A model generated the notes under the pieces. The model saw nothing but the letters and a program-made list of their open reading frames with translations. It was not told the DNA's origin and did not search any database. From positions 62,001-126,000 of the forward strand of contig CACJEG010000001.1 in the NCBI GenBank assembly GCA_902592375.1: DNA of 64,000 bases, read 5' to 3'. Numbering within the stretch: position 1 is the stretch's first letter; each line of letters starts with the position of its first letter. The translations under genes were made by a program, and so were the position numbers. The DNA is from an uncultured Pelagibacteraceae bacterium. Lineage in GTDB: Bacteria > Pseudomonadota > Alphaproteobacteria > Pelagibacterales > Pelagibacteraceae. Of this stretch, positions 17,915 to 27,846 are shown one piece after another.

Positions 17915-18532
17915 TTATCTAGAATAATATTCAATTACTAAATTAGGTTCCATAACTATTGGATATGGAACTTCCTCAAACTTCGGAATTCTTACAAATT
18001 TTAATTTTTTATTTTTTTCGTCCATTTGAATATATTCAGGAGTTTCTCTTTCTTTATTTGCAAGAGCAATATCGATTATTGCAAGTTGTTTAGACTTATC
18101 TCTTATCTCAATTGTATCTTCTTCTCTAACTAGGTAACTTCCAATATTTACTTTTTTACCATTTACTCTCACATGACCATGGTTGATTAATTGTCTAGCT
18201 GAAAAAATTGTTGTTGCAAATTTTGCTCTGTAAATTACTGCATCTAATCTTCTTTCAAGAAGACCAATCAAATTTTCTCCAGTATCACCTTTAAGCATTA
18301 CAGCTTTTTTATATATATTTCTAAATTGTCTCTCGTTAATGTTGCCATAATAGGCTTTTAGTTTTTGCTTTGCTTGAAGCTGTATTCCATAATCAGACGG
18401 CTTTGATGTTTTGGTTTGACCATGTTGTCCTGGTCCATAAGCTCTAGTATTAAAAGGACTTTTGGGTCTACCCCATAGGTTAACTTTTAATCTTCTGTCT
18501 ACTTTATGTTTAGAGTTTAATCTTTTTGTCAT
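17915..18532 (-). CDS. rpsD: 30S ribosomal protein S4
   Basis: Primary 16S rRNA-binding protein of the small subunit. The 205 residues contain an N-terminal domain with [19 protein letters not shown] and the S4 RNA-binding domain (~92-155, with [14 protein letters not shown] and [16 protein letters not shown]). It stands apart from other ribosomal genes, as is common in alphaproteobacteria, and is convergent with grxD with no gap. Confidence 0.98.
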   Translation of the reverse strand: MTKRLNSKHKVDRRLKVNLWGRPKSPFNTRAYGPGQHGQTKTSKPSDYGIQLQAKQKLKAYYGNINERQFRNIYKKAVMLKGDTGENLIGLLERRLDAVIYRAKFATTIFSARQLINHGHVRVNGKKVNIGSYLVREEDTIEIRDKSKQLAIIDIALANKERETPEYIQMDEKNKKLKFVRIPKFEEVPYPIVMEPNLVIEYYSR

Positions 18533-18572
18533 TTGATAGTGGGCTTTATAAACTTACTCATCATTTTGTCAA

Positions 18573-19286
18573 TCAACGTTTTTTACCTAAACTTGCAAAT
18601 ACACCTGATAAAATACGTGTTTCTTTAGTTGATAATTCCATCCTATAAAAAATATTCCTCAAGTTTTCAAGCATTATCGGTTTCTTCTCTTTTGATTTAA
18701 AAAAATTAATCTCTTCAAGATTCTGTATACATAGGTTTGCCATAGCAACTATGTCTTTTTTAGATGCTGATTTAACTTTATTTGATTTCTTAAAAGAAGA
18801 TGCTTTTGAATTAATTATGCTTGATAGATATTGAGCAATTATTATTAAGCTGTGTGATAGGTTTAATGATTTAAAATCAGGATTAGTTGGAATTTGAAGA
18901 GTATAATTTGCATAGCTTATTTCATTGTTTGACAAACCAGATGCTTCTGAACCAAATAAAAAAGCTATTTTCTTTTTATAATTAATTTTTTTTAAATCCT
19001 CTAATTGGATATGTTTAATATTTTTATTTCTAAATCGTGCTGATGTTGCAATTACAATATCAATATTTTTTAAAGGTTTTTCTAAATTTTCAAAATTTTT
19101 AGCCTTATTAATTATATTTTTTGCTCCTACTGAAGTTGCTAAAATTTTATCATTTGGAAATATTGGTTTGGGATCAATAACAATAAGTTTGTTAAAATTA
19201 AAATTTTTCATTCCTCTTGCACATGCTCCTATATTTTCTGACAGTTGAGGTTTGTGTAAAATGAAAGAAATATTATTAACAGACAT
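18573..19286 (-). CDS. RNA 2'-O-methyltransferase, TrmJ-like (SPOUT)
   Basis: A 237-residue SPOUT methyltransferase. Motifs are ENIGACARGMKNF (17-29), FGSEASGL (111-118) and PTNPDFKSLNLSHS (133-146), the pattern of TrmJ, which methylates residue 32 of tRNAs, rather than RlmB. The C-terminal helical extension also fits TrmJ. It overlaps the DUF1989 gene by 1 nt (TAATG). Substrate is inferred. Confidence 0.87.
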   Translation of the reverse strand: MSVNNISFILHKPQLSENIGACARGMKNFNFNKLIVIDPKPIFPNDKILATSVGAKNIINKAKNFENLEKPLKNIDIVIATSARFRNKNIKHIQLEDLKKINYKKKIAFLFGSEASGLSNNEISYANYTLQIPTNPDFKSLNLSHSLIIIAQYLSSIINSKASSFKKSNKVKSASKKDIVAMANLCIQNLEEINFFKSKEKKPIMLENLRNIFYRMELSTKETRILSGVFASLGKKR

Positions 19287-20149
19287 TAATCTATGCCATG
19301 ATTTCTGTTATAATTGGAAATAGCTGATGGTTTAATATCATTTAAATATTTTGAATCTACTGTCCAAATAGAAACTTTTAATGGATAACATTTTGCAACA
19401 TCGGATGAGTGCTCAGATCCACAATCACCTCCTGGACAAGCAGAAAGAGCACCCAATAAATCTGTTTCAGCAAAAAATTCTAAATAATCACCAGGTCTAA
19501 CTGGACTTGCTTTCATAAAGTATTGTTTAGTATCATTGGTAAATCCAGTTAACATAAAAACATTTAATACATCATGAACTATTTTTTCTGCATGATCTAA
19601 TTGAACATTTTTTTCTTTAACCAAGGCTCTTGTTAAATTTGAATGACAACAAAAATGATAATCGTTATCACTCAAAAGTTTTGATGTATATGGATCGCAT
19701 CTGGTACCAATTACATCATGAACAGACCCTCCATCTTTATCATAACCATACCAATCTAATGTATCCCAGGTTATTGTTGCTAATGATCTTAAATATGGAA
19801 AACTACTAAACATTTTATCTCCAACAGAAAGATGAGTTCCATAGAGTGCTCTTGTTTTTCCTGAGTAGAATTTTTCCTCTAAATTACTCAAATTAAATAA
19901 ATTTAAATCACCTACTTGAGGTCCCTCTACACTTTCGATTCTAAAAAACTCTCCAAATTTAACCTCAAAAGTTTTTGCATCTCTCGGGGGTATTATTACT
20001 TCATCTTTTTTAACCAGGTGTTTTCTAGCAGAATGTAAAATACTTAAATTTTTTTCTTCTATATTGGTATTTGGGTAACAAACTATTGGTTTTGCTCCTA
20101 TTCTATCATTTAGATCAGATGGTTTTTCTGAAAATTTTTTAATTTTCAT
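19286..20149 (-). CDS. DUF1989 (urea carboxylase-associated) family protein
   Basis: A 287-residue DUF1989 protein. Visible family features are the metal-site-like SACPGGDCGSEHSSD segment near the C-terminus, and GEFFRIESVEGPQVGDLNLFN and RCDPYTSKLL stretches. Some relatives act as carboxyguanidine deiminase subunits in guanidine use, but no guanidine or urea genes are nearby. It is sandwiched between cimA and trmJ-like genes (2-nt and 1-nt spacing), so an amino-acid-related role is possible. Function unknown. Confidence 0.75.
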   Translation of the reverse strand: MKIKKFSEKPSDLNDRIGAKPIVCYPNTNIEEKNLSILHSARKHLVKKDEVIIPPRDAKTFEVKFGEFFRIESVEGPQVGDLNLFNLSNLEEKFYSGKTRALYGTHLSVGDKMFSSFPYLRSLATITWDTLDWYGYDKDGGSVHDVIGTRCDPYTSKLLSDNDYHFCCHSNLTRALVKEKNVQLDHAEKIVHDVLNVFMLTGFTNDTKQYFMKASPVRPGDYLEFFAETDLLGALSACPGGDCGSEHSSDVAKCYPLKVSIWTVDSKYLNDIKPSAISNYNRNHGID

Positions 20150-20151
20150 TC

Positions 20152-21753
20152 TTACGAACTTCCGGGAGCTTTATCCTTAAATAACTTATAATCTAAACTA
20201 TCAACAAGAGCTTTAAAAGATGCATCAATGATATTTGGTGATACTCCAATAGTAAACCAATTAACGCCCTTCGAATCTGTACTTTCAATACTAACCCTTG
20301 TTACAGCTTCTGTACCAGTATTTAAAATTCTAACTTTATAGTCAACCAATCTTAAATCTTTTAAATATTCTGAATATTTAGCAAGCTTATTAACGTTCTT
20401 TCTAATTGCATTATCAAGAGCATTAACAGGCCCGTTTCCTTGTCCTTCACACAAAATTTTGTCTCCATCTACTTCTAATTGAGCTTTTGCATATGAAACT
20501 ATTTCTCCTGCATTATCTTTCTTTACTGAAACATCATATTCATTAATAGAAATATATCTTGGTATCTCCCCCATTAATCTTCGAGCTAACAACTCAAAGG
20601 ATGCGTCAGCACCATCATAACTATAACCAATAAATTCTCGATCTTTCACTTCATCTAAAAGTTTTTTAATTTTAGGATCACTTTTCTCAACTTTAATTCC
20701 TATTGAATTCAATCTTGACATTATATTAGATTGTCCCGATTGATCTGAAACAACTATATTTCTAGAGTTTCCGACTTCTTCTGGATTTATGTGCTCATAA
20801 GTTTTAGGATCTTTTTGAACAGCTGAAACATGCATTCCACCCTTATGAGAAAAAGCAGAAGCCCCTACATAAGGTAAATGTTTATTGGGTTTTCTGTTTA
20901 AAATTTCATCTAATAATCTTGAGCATTGAGTTAAATTTTTTAAATTTTCCCTTTTAATATTTAATTTAAATTTATCTGAAAAATCTTTCTTTAAAAAAAA
21001 TGAAGGAATTAATGACATTAAATTTGCATTTCCACATCTTTCCCCTAGTCCATTTATAGTTCCTTGAACTTGTCTAACCCCCGCTTGAACTGCAGCAAGA
21101 CTATTTGCTACTGCATTTTCAGTGTCATTATGAGCATGTATTCCTAAATTTTCTCCTGGAATGTGTTTAGTTACTTCATGAACAATTTTGGTTACTTCAT
21201 GAGGAAGTGTGCCCCCATTCGTATCACATAATACTATCCATCTAGCACCATTATCAAAGGCCGCTTTTAAACATGCTATTGCATATTCTGGATTAGCTTT
21301 ATATCCATCAAAAAAATGTTCAGCATCAAACATGAACTCTTTTCCAGATTTAACGATGTGTTTTGTGCTTTCACTTATATTCATTAAATTCTGCTCATTA
21401 CTTATTCCTAAAGCGACATCCACTTGAAAATCCCATGATTTTCCAAACAAGCAAACAGAAGTACTTTTTGAATTTATTAAAGATGAGAGCATGGGATCAT
21501 TTTCTGCACTATGCTCTGATTTTTTAGTCATTCCGAATGCGGTTAATTTCGTTGATTTGAAGTTATGATCTTTATTGAAAAACTCAGTATCGGTTGGATT
21601 TGCTCCTGGCCATCCACCCTCAACATAATCCACACCCAATTTATCTAAGGCTGATGAGATTTTTTCCTTATCATCAATTGAAAAATCTACACCTTGAGTT
21701 TGTGCACCATCACGTAATGTTGTGTCAAATATATAAAGTTGTTCTTTACTCAT
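20152..21753 (-). CDS. cimA: (R)-citramalate synthase
   Basis: Condenses acetyl-CoA and pyruvate to citramalate, the threonine-independent entry to isoleucine. The 533-residue protein has the HMGL-like catalytic domain with DTTLRDGAQ (10-18) and GIHAHND (204-210), and a LeuA-type C-terminal allosteric dimer domain (~400-525). The two-domain layout and the sequence GGWPGANPTDTEFF favour CimA over 2-isopropylmalate synthase. It overlaps cysS by ATGA. Confidence 0.9.
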   Translation of the reverse strand: MSKEQLYIFDTTLRDGAQTQGVDFSIDDKEKISSALDKLGVDYVEGGWPGANPTDTEFFNKDHNFKSTKLTAFGMTKKSEHSAENDPMLSSLINSKSTSVCLFGKSWDFQVDVALGISNEQNLMNISESTKHIVKSGKEFMFDAEHFFDGYKANPEYAIACLKAAFDNGARWIVLCDTNGGTLPHEVTKIVHEVTKHIPGENLGIHAHNDTENAVANSLAAVQAGVRQVQGTINGLGERCGNANLMSLIPSFFLKKDFSDKFKLNIKRENLKNLTQCSRLLDEILNRKPNKHLPYVGASAFSHKGGMHVSAVQKDPKTYEHINPEEVGNSRNIVVSDQSGQSNIMSRLNSIGIKVEKSDPKIKKLLDEVKDREFIGYSYDGADASFELLARRLMGEIPRYISINEYDVSVKKDNAGEIVSYAKAQLEVDGDKILCEGQGNGPVNALDNAIRKNVNKLAKYSEYLKDLRLVDYKVRILNTGTEAVTRVSIESTDSKGVNWFTIGVSPNIIDASFKALVDSLDYKLFKDKAPGSS

Positions 21754-23105
21754 TTAAATTTCCAAGTGGTTTTACCATCTTTATCCTCTATTAAAACACC
21801 TTTGTCTAAAAGCTCTTTTCTAATTTTATCAGCTTCTTCGTAATTTTTGTTCTCTCTTGCCTTATTTCTTTCCTGAATTTTTTGTAAAATTTCTTTTTCA
21901 GAAATTAAAGCTTTGTTAATTTTAAAATTAAGCCAATTTTCTTTACTTTCATTTAATAGTCCTACAAATTGACAAGCAGAAACAAATAAAGATTTATCCT
22001 CATCGTTACCTTTTTGAGCTTTGTCATATAATTGATGTAGATTAGCAATATATCCAGGGGTGTTTAAATCATCGTAAAGTGGCTGAAGAATTTCATCAGA
22101 AACTTTAATATTATTTTCAATATCTAAATATGAATTGTACCATTTATTTATAGTATTTTGACAATCGTCCAGAAGTTTATCATTCCAATCTAATGGCTGT
22201 TTATAATGAGCACTTAGTAACGCTAATCTCAAAACTTGACCACTTATCTTATTTCTAAAATCTTTTATTTTTAAAATATTTCCCTGAGACTTAGCCATCT
22301 TTTCATTAGACATAGTAATGAATGCATTATGCATCCAAAATTTTGCAAATATTTTTGTATCATTTGCACATCTTGATTGAGCTATTTCATTTTCATGATG
22401 AGGAAATAACAAATCTATACCACCACCGTGAACATCAAACTCATCTCCTAAAAATTTCTTTGACATTGCAGAACACTCTAGATGCCATCCTGGCCTTCCT
22501 TTTCCCCATGGAGATTCCCATGAAGGTTCATCATCTACTGAAGGTTTCCATAACACAAAATCTTCCGAATTTTTTTTATTTTCACTGACTTCTACTCTTG
22601 ATCCAGCAATTAGTTCATCTAGTTTTTTATTTGATAGCTGACCATAATCATTAAATTTTTTAACCTCAAAATAAACGTGCTTATTATTTTCATAAGCAAA
22701 TCCTTTTTTTATTAATTCAGAAATCATTTCAACCATCAAATCTATATTTTCTGTTGCTTTAGGTTGGTGGGTTGGCTCTTCACAAATTAAGTAATTACAA
22801 TCTTCACTAAAACTTTTAGTTACTTTGCTTGTTAATTCTGAAATTGAAATATTATTTTCTTTTGAAGATTTAATAATTTTATCATCTACATCAGTAATAT
22901 TTCTCACATAAGTAACTTTAGGATAATTTTTTTTAAAAATTTTAAATAAAATATCGAATACAACTATTGGTCTTGCGTTCCCAATATGAGGATCGTCATA
23001 AACAGTTGGACCACACACATACATTCTAATGTTATTTTTATCTAGTGGAACAAACTTCTCTTTTTTATTTGTTAGATTATTTGTTAAAAAAATATCTTTA
23101 CTCAT
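21750..23105 (-). CDS. cysS: Cysteinyl-tRNA synthetase
   Basis: Class I synthetase charging tRNA-Cys. The 451-residue protein has CGPTVYD (31-37), the HIGH motif as PHIGNAR (39-45), zinc ligands C31, C211, H236 and E240, and a KMSKS loop written KMAKS (269-273). It starts 20 nt after a probable terminator behind nadE and overlaps cimA by 4 nt. Confidence 0.97.
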   Translation of the reverse strand: MSKDIFLTNNLTNKKEKFVPLDKNNIRMYVCGPTVYDDPHIGNARPIVVFDILFKIFKKNYPKVTYVRNITDVDDKIIKSSKENNISISELTSKVTKSFSEDCNYLICEEPTHQPKATENIDLMVEMISELIKKGFAYENNKHVYFEVKKFNDYGQLSNKKLDELIAGSRVEVSENKKNSEDFVLWKPSVDDEPSWESPWGKGRPGWHLECSAMSKKFLGDEFDVHGGGIDLLFPHHENEIAQSRCANDTKIFAKFWMHNAFITMSNEKMAKSQGNILKIKDFRNKISGQVLRLALLSAHYKQPLDWNDKLLDDCQNTINKWYNSYLDIENNIKVSDEILQPLYDDLNTPGYIANLHQLYDKAQKGNDEDKSLFVSACQFVGLLNESKENWLNFKINKALISEKEILQKIQERNKARENKNYEEADKIRKELLDKGVLIEDKDGKTTWKFK

Positions 23106-23123
23106 TATTTTAGGAATATACTT

Positions 23124-23148
23124 AAAAAATAGATTTGTGAATCTATTT
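23124..23148 (-). terminator. Intrinsic terminator after nadE
   Basis: A perfect 9-bp stem, AAATAGATT (23127-23135) and AATCTATTT (23140-23148), with a 4-nt loop, runs into a T-run of six on the minus strand. It begins 3 nt beyond the nadE stop codon. cysS, on the same strand, starts only about 20 nt later, so its promoter must overlap this element or rely on readthrough. Confidence 0.6.
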
Positions 23149-23150
23149 GA

Positions 23151-23888
23151 TTAATTTGGAATTTTGCATACAGGAATTGGCTCCATTTTATGCAAATTTT
23201 GTTTTCTAATAGTTTCGTATTTAGCTCGATTAGCTGAATTAGGATTGTCCATGGCTTCTTCTAACTCCTCATATTTTAGTCCAAGTTGGCCTTCGTCTGT
23301 TCTTCCGTCATCCCATAAACCATCTGTGGGGGCCGCATCTATAATTTCTTTTAAAATTCCAAGTTCTTTTCCAAGTTCCCAAACTTCTGTTTTATTACAA
23401 TCAGCTATAGGAGATATATCTACCCCACCATCTCCATATTTTGTATAAAACCCAACACCAAAATCTTCAACTTTATTTCCAGTTCCAACTACTATTCCTT
23501 TATTCGCTGCAGCAACTTGATAAAGAGTTGTCATTCTTAATCTAGCCCTAGAGTTTGCCATTCCATGTTCATTATCAAAATTTGATAAACTGGAACTAAA
23601 AGCCAAAAATAACTCATCTAAATTTATAGTATGTGCCTCAACATTATTAAAATTTTTAACTAACCACTCTTGATGCTTTAAACTTAAATCATGTTGATGT
23701 GATTTCTGTTTAATTGGCATTGACAAAACAATAGTTTTTAAACCTGTCATTGCGCTTAATGTACTAGAAACTGACGAATCTATTCCTCCAGAAATTCCTA
23801 TAACCAAAGACTCTGCCTTTCTTGGCATATTATTTGCATAATCTTTAATCCAATTAGAAATAAATTTTATTTTTTCTGGAGCATTCAT
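23151..23888 (-). CDS. nadE: NAD synthetase (ammonia-dependent type)
   Basis: Makes NAD from nicotinate adenine dinucleotide. The PP-loop SGGIDSS is at residues 33-39. At 245 residues it has no glutaminase domain, so it uses ammonia. Further motifs are GTGNKVEDFGVGFYTKYGDGG and the SPIADCNKTEV segment. It is followed by a hairpin terminator. Confidence 0.93.
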   Translation of the reverse strand: MNAPEKIKFISNWIKDYANNMPRKAESLVIGISGGIDSSVSSTLSAMTGLKTIVLSMPIKQKSHQHDLSLKHQEWLVKNFNNVEAHTINLDELFLAFSSSLSNFDNEHGMANSRARLRMTTLYQVAAANKGIVVGTGNKVEDFGVGFYTKYGDGGVDISPIADCNKTEVWELGKELGILKEIIDAAPTDGLWDDGRTDEGQLGLKYEELEEAMDNPNSANRAKYETIRKQNLHKMEPIPVCKIPN

Positions 23889-23926
23889 GATTTCAAAGTA
23901 TTAGATATTTAAAATTTTACAATGTC

Positions 23927-25306
23927 TTAAGATGCCGCTCTATCTGCATTTTTAGAATAAGAGCTATTCTTTTTAATCTCATCTGAAATCAAGAATGCTA
24001 ATTCTAGAGCTTGGTTTGCATTTAGTCTTGGGTCACAATGTGTATGATATCTTGATGATAAGTCTTTTTCTGATATCTTTTGTGCTCCACCAATACACTC
24101 TGTTACATCTTGTCCAGTTAATTCAATATGCAAACCACCAGCGTAACTTCCTTCGCTTTGGTGACATGCAAAAACATTTTTAACTTCTTTTAAAACACTG
24201 TTAAATGGTCTTGTTTTAAATCCCGTTGCAGCTTTTACTGTATTTCCATGGCAAGGATCACATGACCAAATTACATTTATACCTTCTTTTTTTATTGCCC
24301 TAATTAATTTTGGTAAAAATTTTGAAACATTATCTGCACCAAATCTTGATATTAATGTGATTTTACCTTTTTCATTCTTAGGATTTATTTTATTACATAG
24401 ATCAATTAAATCATCAGCCTTTAAGGTAGGTCCACATTTAATTCCTATTGGATTTTCTATACCCCTACAAAACTCAACATGACCACCATCCAATTGTCTT
24501 GTTCTATCTCCAATCCAAACAAAGTGAGCAGATGTGTCATGATTTTCTCCAGTAGTCGAATCTACTCTTGTCATAGTCTCTTCAAATGGGAGCAATAAAG
24601 CTTCATGTGAAGTCCAAAAATTAACCGTTTTTAATCTTCTATTAAATTCTGAGGTAATTCCACATGCATCCATAAAAGCTAGTGCATTTGCAATATTATC
24701 CTCTAATTCTTTAAATCTTTTTAATTCAGGTGAATTTTTGATAAAACCTAAATTCCAATTGTGGACATTCTTAAGATCTGCAAAACCTCCATGACAAAAT
24801 GCTCTTATAAGGTTTAAAGTTGCAGCTGATTGTGAATATGCTTTAAATAATCTTTTAGGATCTGGAACTCTAGCCTTTTCAGTAAATTCCATGGCATTTA
24901 TGTTGTCACCTAAATAGCTTGGAAGCTCTACCCCATCTTTTATTTCTGTTGGTGCACTTCTAGGTTTAGAAAATTGACCAGCTATTCTTCCAACTTTTAC
25001 TACTGGTAATGATGCTGAGTAAGTTAAAACTAATGACATTTGCAACATTAGTTTAAAAGTATCTCTAATATTATCTGGATTAAATTCTGCAAAACTTTCA
25101 GCACAATCTCCACCCTGAAGTAAAAATGCTTTTCCATCCACAACATCAGCTAACTGACTTTTTAGATGTCTTGTTTCTCCAGCAAATACTAACGGAGGAA
25201 ATGTTCCTATCTTGTCCAAAACTTTATCCAGTTCTTTTTTATCTGGATATTCTGGAATATGTTTTACAGGATATTTTCTCCAACTATTTTTTTTCCAACT
25301 TTTCAT
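23927..25306 (-). CDS. 3-deoxy-D-arabino-heptulosonate 7-phosphate synthase, class II
   Basis: First enzyme of the shikimate pathway, condensing PEP and erythrose-4-phosphate. The sequence is of the class II (plant/actinobacterial) type, with the LQGGDCAESF motif near residues 63-72, a Cys metal ligand at ~68, and KCGPTLKADDL and CDPCHGNT segments. The ATG at 25306 is preferred to the TTG two codons upstream. The length, about 459 residues, is normal. Confidence 0.93.
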   Translation of the reverse strand: MKSWKKNSWRKYPVKHIPEYPDKKELDKVLDKIGTFPPLVFAGETRHLKSQLADVVDGKAFLLQGGDCAESFAEFNPDNIRDTFKLMLQMSLVLTYSASLPVVKVGRIAGQFSKPRSAPTEIKDGVELPSYLGDNINAMEFTEKARVPDPKRLFKAYSQSAATLNLIRAFCHGGFADLKNVHNWNLGFIKNSPELKRFKELEDNIANALAFMDACGITSEFNRRLKTVNFWTSHEALLLPFEETMTRVDSTTGENHDTSAHFVWIGDRTRQLDGGHVEFCRGIENPIGIKCGPTLKADDLIDLCNKINPKNEKGKITLISRFGADNVSKFLPKLIRAIKKEGINVIWSCDPCHGNTVKAATGFKTRPFNSVLKEVKNVFACHQSEGSYAGGLHIELTGQDVTECIGGAQKISEKDLSSRYHTHCDPRLNANQALELAFLISDEIKKNSSYSKNADRAAS

Positions 25307-25341
25307 ATTCAACCCAGAAGTGTTTTAACAGAGTTTAAAGT

Positions 25342-27162
25342 TTATTCAACAGTGACAGATTTAGCCAAATTTCTAGGCTTATCAATGTCATAACCTTTTT
25401 TAAGAGCAGAGTAATAAGCAAGTTTTTGAAGTGGAATAGTCAAAAGGAATGGAAGCAAGTCATCATTTGTGTTTTCAACTTCAATAGTTTCCCAAATATT
25501 TTCTGACACAACTTCATCTTTACTTTTGTTGGTTATCAATAATACCTTCGCTCCTCTAGCAATAACTTCCTGCATATTAGAAATTGTTTTTTTATAATAA
25601 TTATCTCTAGGAGCCAAAACCACTACAGGCATTCCCTCCTCTATTAAAGCTAATGGCCCATGTTTCATTTCACCTGCTGGATATCCTTCAGCATGAACGT
25701 ATGAAAGCTCTTTAAGTTTTAATGCACCTTCCAAAGCTATCGGATATGAATAACCTCTTCCTAAGAACATTGAACCTTTAGCTTCATTAAATGTTGAGGA
25801 TATTGCCTGAATATCATGATCATGTAATAAAGTTTTTTCTATTAATCCCGGTAGATCTTTTAAGTCTCTAATCTTTTCTTGATACTCTTTTTTTTCAATT
25901 TCATTTCTCATTGATCCAAGTTTTAAAGCCAAAATATATAAAACTAGTATTTGACCTAGAAATGCTTTTGTTGATGCAACTCCTATTTCAGGACCACAAT
26001 GAATTGGTAAAACAAAATTAGAGTCTCTAGCAATTGAGCTTTCAATTACATTAACTACCGCACATGTCTTCATATTATTTTTATTACAAAGATCTAAGGC
26101 TGCATAAGTATCTGCTGTTTCACCTGATTGTGAAACAAAGACATATAAAGTATCTTTTTTGAACCTATTTTTTCTGTATCTAAATTCTGATGCTATATCT
26201 ATGTTAACATCCAAGTTTGTAAGTTCCTCAAACCAATATTTAGCCATTAAACAAGAGTGGTATGCAGTTCCACATCCAATTAAAGTTATTGAATTAATCT
26301 CCTCTATTTTCCATGGAAAATTAAAAATATTTATCTCTTTATTTACATTATCTACATATTCTTTTATTCCAGTTTTAATTGTTGTTGGTTGTTCTTCAAT
26401 TTCTTTTGCCATAAAGTGTTTAAAATCACCTTTGTCATAACTTGCTTCATCTGATGATAATTCTAATATTTTTTTATTAACTTTTTTTCCTTCCTCATTA
26501 AAAAAAAGAACTTGATCCTTTTTTACAACACAAAATTCACCATCATCAAGATACGTAATCTTATTCGTCATAGATTTCAAAGCATAAGAGTCTGATCCTA
26601 AATAGTTTTCATTTGGACCATAGCCAACAGCTAATGGTGATCCTCTTCTAGCACCAACTATTAAGTCTGGTATATCTTTAAAAACTATTCCAAGAGCAAA
26701 GCTACCATGAAGTTGTTTTAATGTTTTAGTAATAGCTTCTTCTAATTCTAAAGTCTTTAAATGTTCCGTTATTAAATGAACAATTACTTCTGTATCTGTC
26801 TGTGATTTAAAATTGTGACCTTTGTTAATTAAATGTTTTTTTAATATTGTAGAGTTTTCAATAATTCCATTATGAACTACTGAAACGTTATGAGAGGAAT
26901 GAGGATGTGCATTTAAACTATTTGGAATTCCATGAGTAGCCCATCTTACATGTCCTATACCAATATTTCCTTTTAAGTTTTTTAAATCAAAATTATTTTC
27001 TAAATTATCAACTCTTCCCTCTGATTTTACTTCATTAATTTCACCATCTGAAAGTGTGGCTATACCAGCTGAGTCATATCCTCTGTATTCTAATTTTTTT
27101 AATGAATTAATTATATTTACAGAAACAGGTTTGTTGCTAGATATTCCAATAATTCCACACAT
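25342..27162 (-). CDS. glmS: Glucosamine-fructose-6-phosphate aminotransferase
   Basis: Makes glucosamine-6-phosphate from fructose-6-phosphate and glutamine. The 606-residue protein has the catalytic Cys2 (MCGIIGI), a glutaminase domain (1-~235), and two SIS isomerase domains with SQSGETADT (~350) and the C-terminal DKPRNLAKSVTVE. It starts 3 nt after the stop of the GlmU acetyltransferase gene upstream on the same strand, pairing two steps of UDP-GlcNAc synthesis. Confidence 0.97.
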   Translation of the reverse strand: MCGIIGISSNKPVSVNIINSLKKLEYRGYDSAGIATLSDGEINEVKSEGRVDNLENNFDLKNLKGNIGIGHVRWATHGIPNSLNAHPHSSHNVSVVHNGIIENSTILKKHLINKGHNFKSQTDTEVIVHLITEHLKTLELEEAITKTLKQLHGSFALGIVFKDIPDLIVGARRGSPLAVGYGPNENYLGSDSYALKSMTNKITYLDDGEFCVVKKDQVLFFNEEGKKVNKKILELSSDEASYDKGDFKHFMAKEIEEQPTTIKTGIKEYVDNVNKEINIFNFPWKIEEINSITLIGCGTAYHSCLMAKYWFEELTNLDVNIDIASEFRYRKNRFKKDTLYVFVSQSGETADTYAALDLCNKNNMKTCAVVNVIESSIARDSNFVLPIHCGPEIGVASTKAFLGQILVLYILALKLGSMRNEIEKKEYQEKIRDLKDLPGLIEKTLLHDHDIQAISSTFNEAKGSMFLGRGYSYPIALEGALKLKELSYVHAEGYPAGEMKHGPLALIEEGMPVVVLAPRDNYYKKTISNMQEVIARGAKVLLITNKSKDEVVSENIWETIEVENTNDDLLPFLLTIPLQKLAYYSALKKGYDIDKPRNLAKSVTVE

Positions 27163-27165
27163 AAA

Positions 27166-27777
27166 TTATTTTTTCTTTCTTTTATAATTCTTAACTTCTA
27201 ATTGTGGCGATCTTGTTAATGCTAAAGATTTTGTTCTAACATTCTTTGTAATTACCGAGCCAGCTCCAACAATACTATCTTTATTTATAGTAACTGGAGC
27301 AACTAAAGAAGAATTTGAACCTATAAATACTTTATCTTTAATTTTTGTCTTATTCTTATTTACTCCATCATAATTACAAGTTATTGTGCCTGCTCCAATA
27401 TTTACTAATTTTCCTATTTGAGCATCTCCTACATAAGATAAATGATTAACTTTAGATTTATTTCCTAAAGTACTTTTTTTAATCTCTACAAAATTACCTA
27501 CTTTGGATCCCTCTTTTAAAATTGTGTTGGGTCTTATTCTGGCATATGGACCAATCTCAACTTTATTTTCAATTTTACACGACTCTAAATGTGAAAAAGA
27601 TTTTATTATTACATTGTTCCCAATTTTAACATTAGAGCCAATAACAACATAAGGTTCTATTGTTACTTTCTTTCCAATCTTTGTATCTTTTGAAAAAAAA
27701 ATAGTTTCAGGACCAACCATTTTAACTCCAGATTTTATAAATTTCTCTCTAAGTTTTTTTTGAGTTGAGTCTTTCAT
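27166..27777 (-). CDS. Stand-alone GlmU-type glucosamine-1-phosphate acetyltransferase domain
   Basis: A 203-residue left-handed beta-helix protein matching only the C-terminal half of GlmU, which acetylates glucosamine-1-phosphate. The repeat core runs from residue ~20 to 180. Active-site segments are NHLSYVGD (111-118, H112) and TCNYDG (133-138). The start coincides with the usual linker between the two GlmU domains (GVKMVGPETIFFS), and there is no uridylyltransferase half upstream before the divergent gph gene. It precedes glmS by 3 nt. The missing half must be encoded elsewhere or replaced. Confidence 0.88.
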   Translation of the reverse strand: MKDSTQKKLREKFIKSGVKMVGPETIFFSKDTKIGKKVTIEPYVVIGSNVKIGNNVIIKSFSHLESCKIENKVEIGPYARIRPNTILKEGSKVGNFVEIKKSTLGNKSKVNHLSYVGDAQIGKLVNIGAGTITCNYDGVNKNKTKIKDKVFIGSNSSLVAPVTINKDSIVGAGSVITKNVRTKSLALTRSPQLEVKNYKRKKK

Positions 27778-27846
27778 TTTGATCTTATTTATATTAAGTA
27801 TATTGTTTGATTAATTCACAATTTATTTCTTTAAAATACTTTAATA

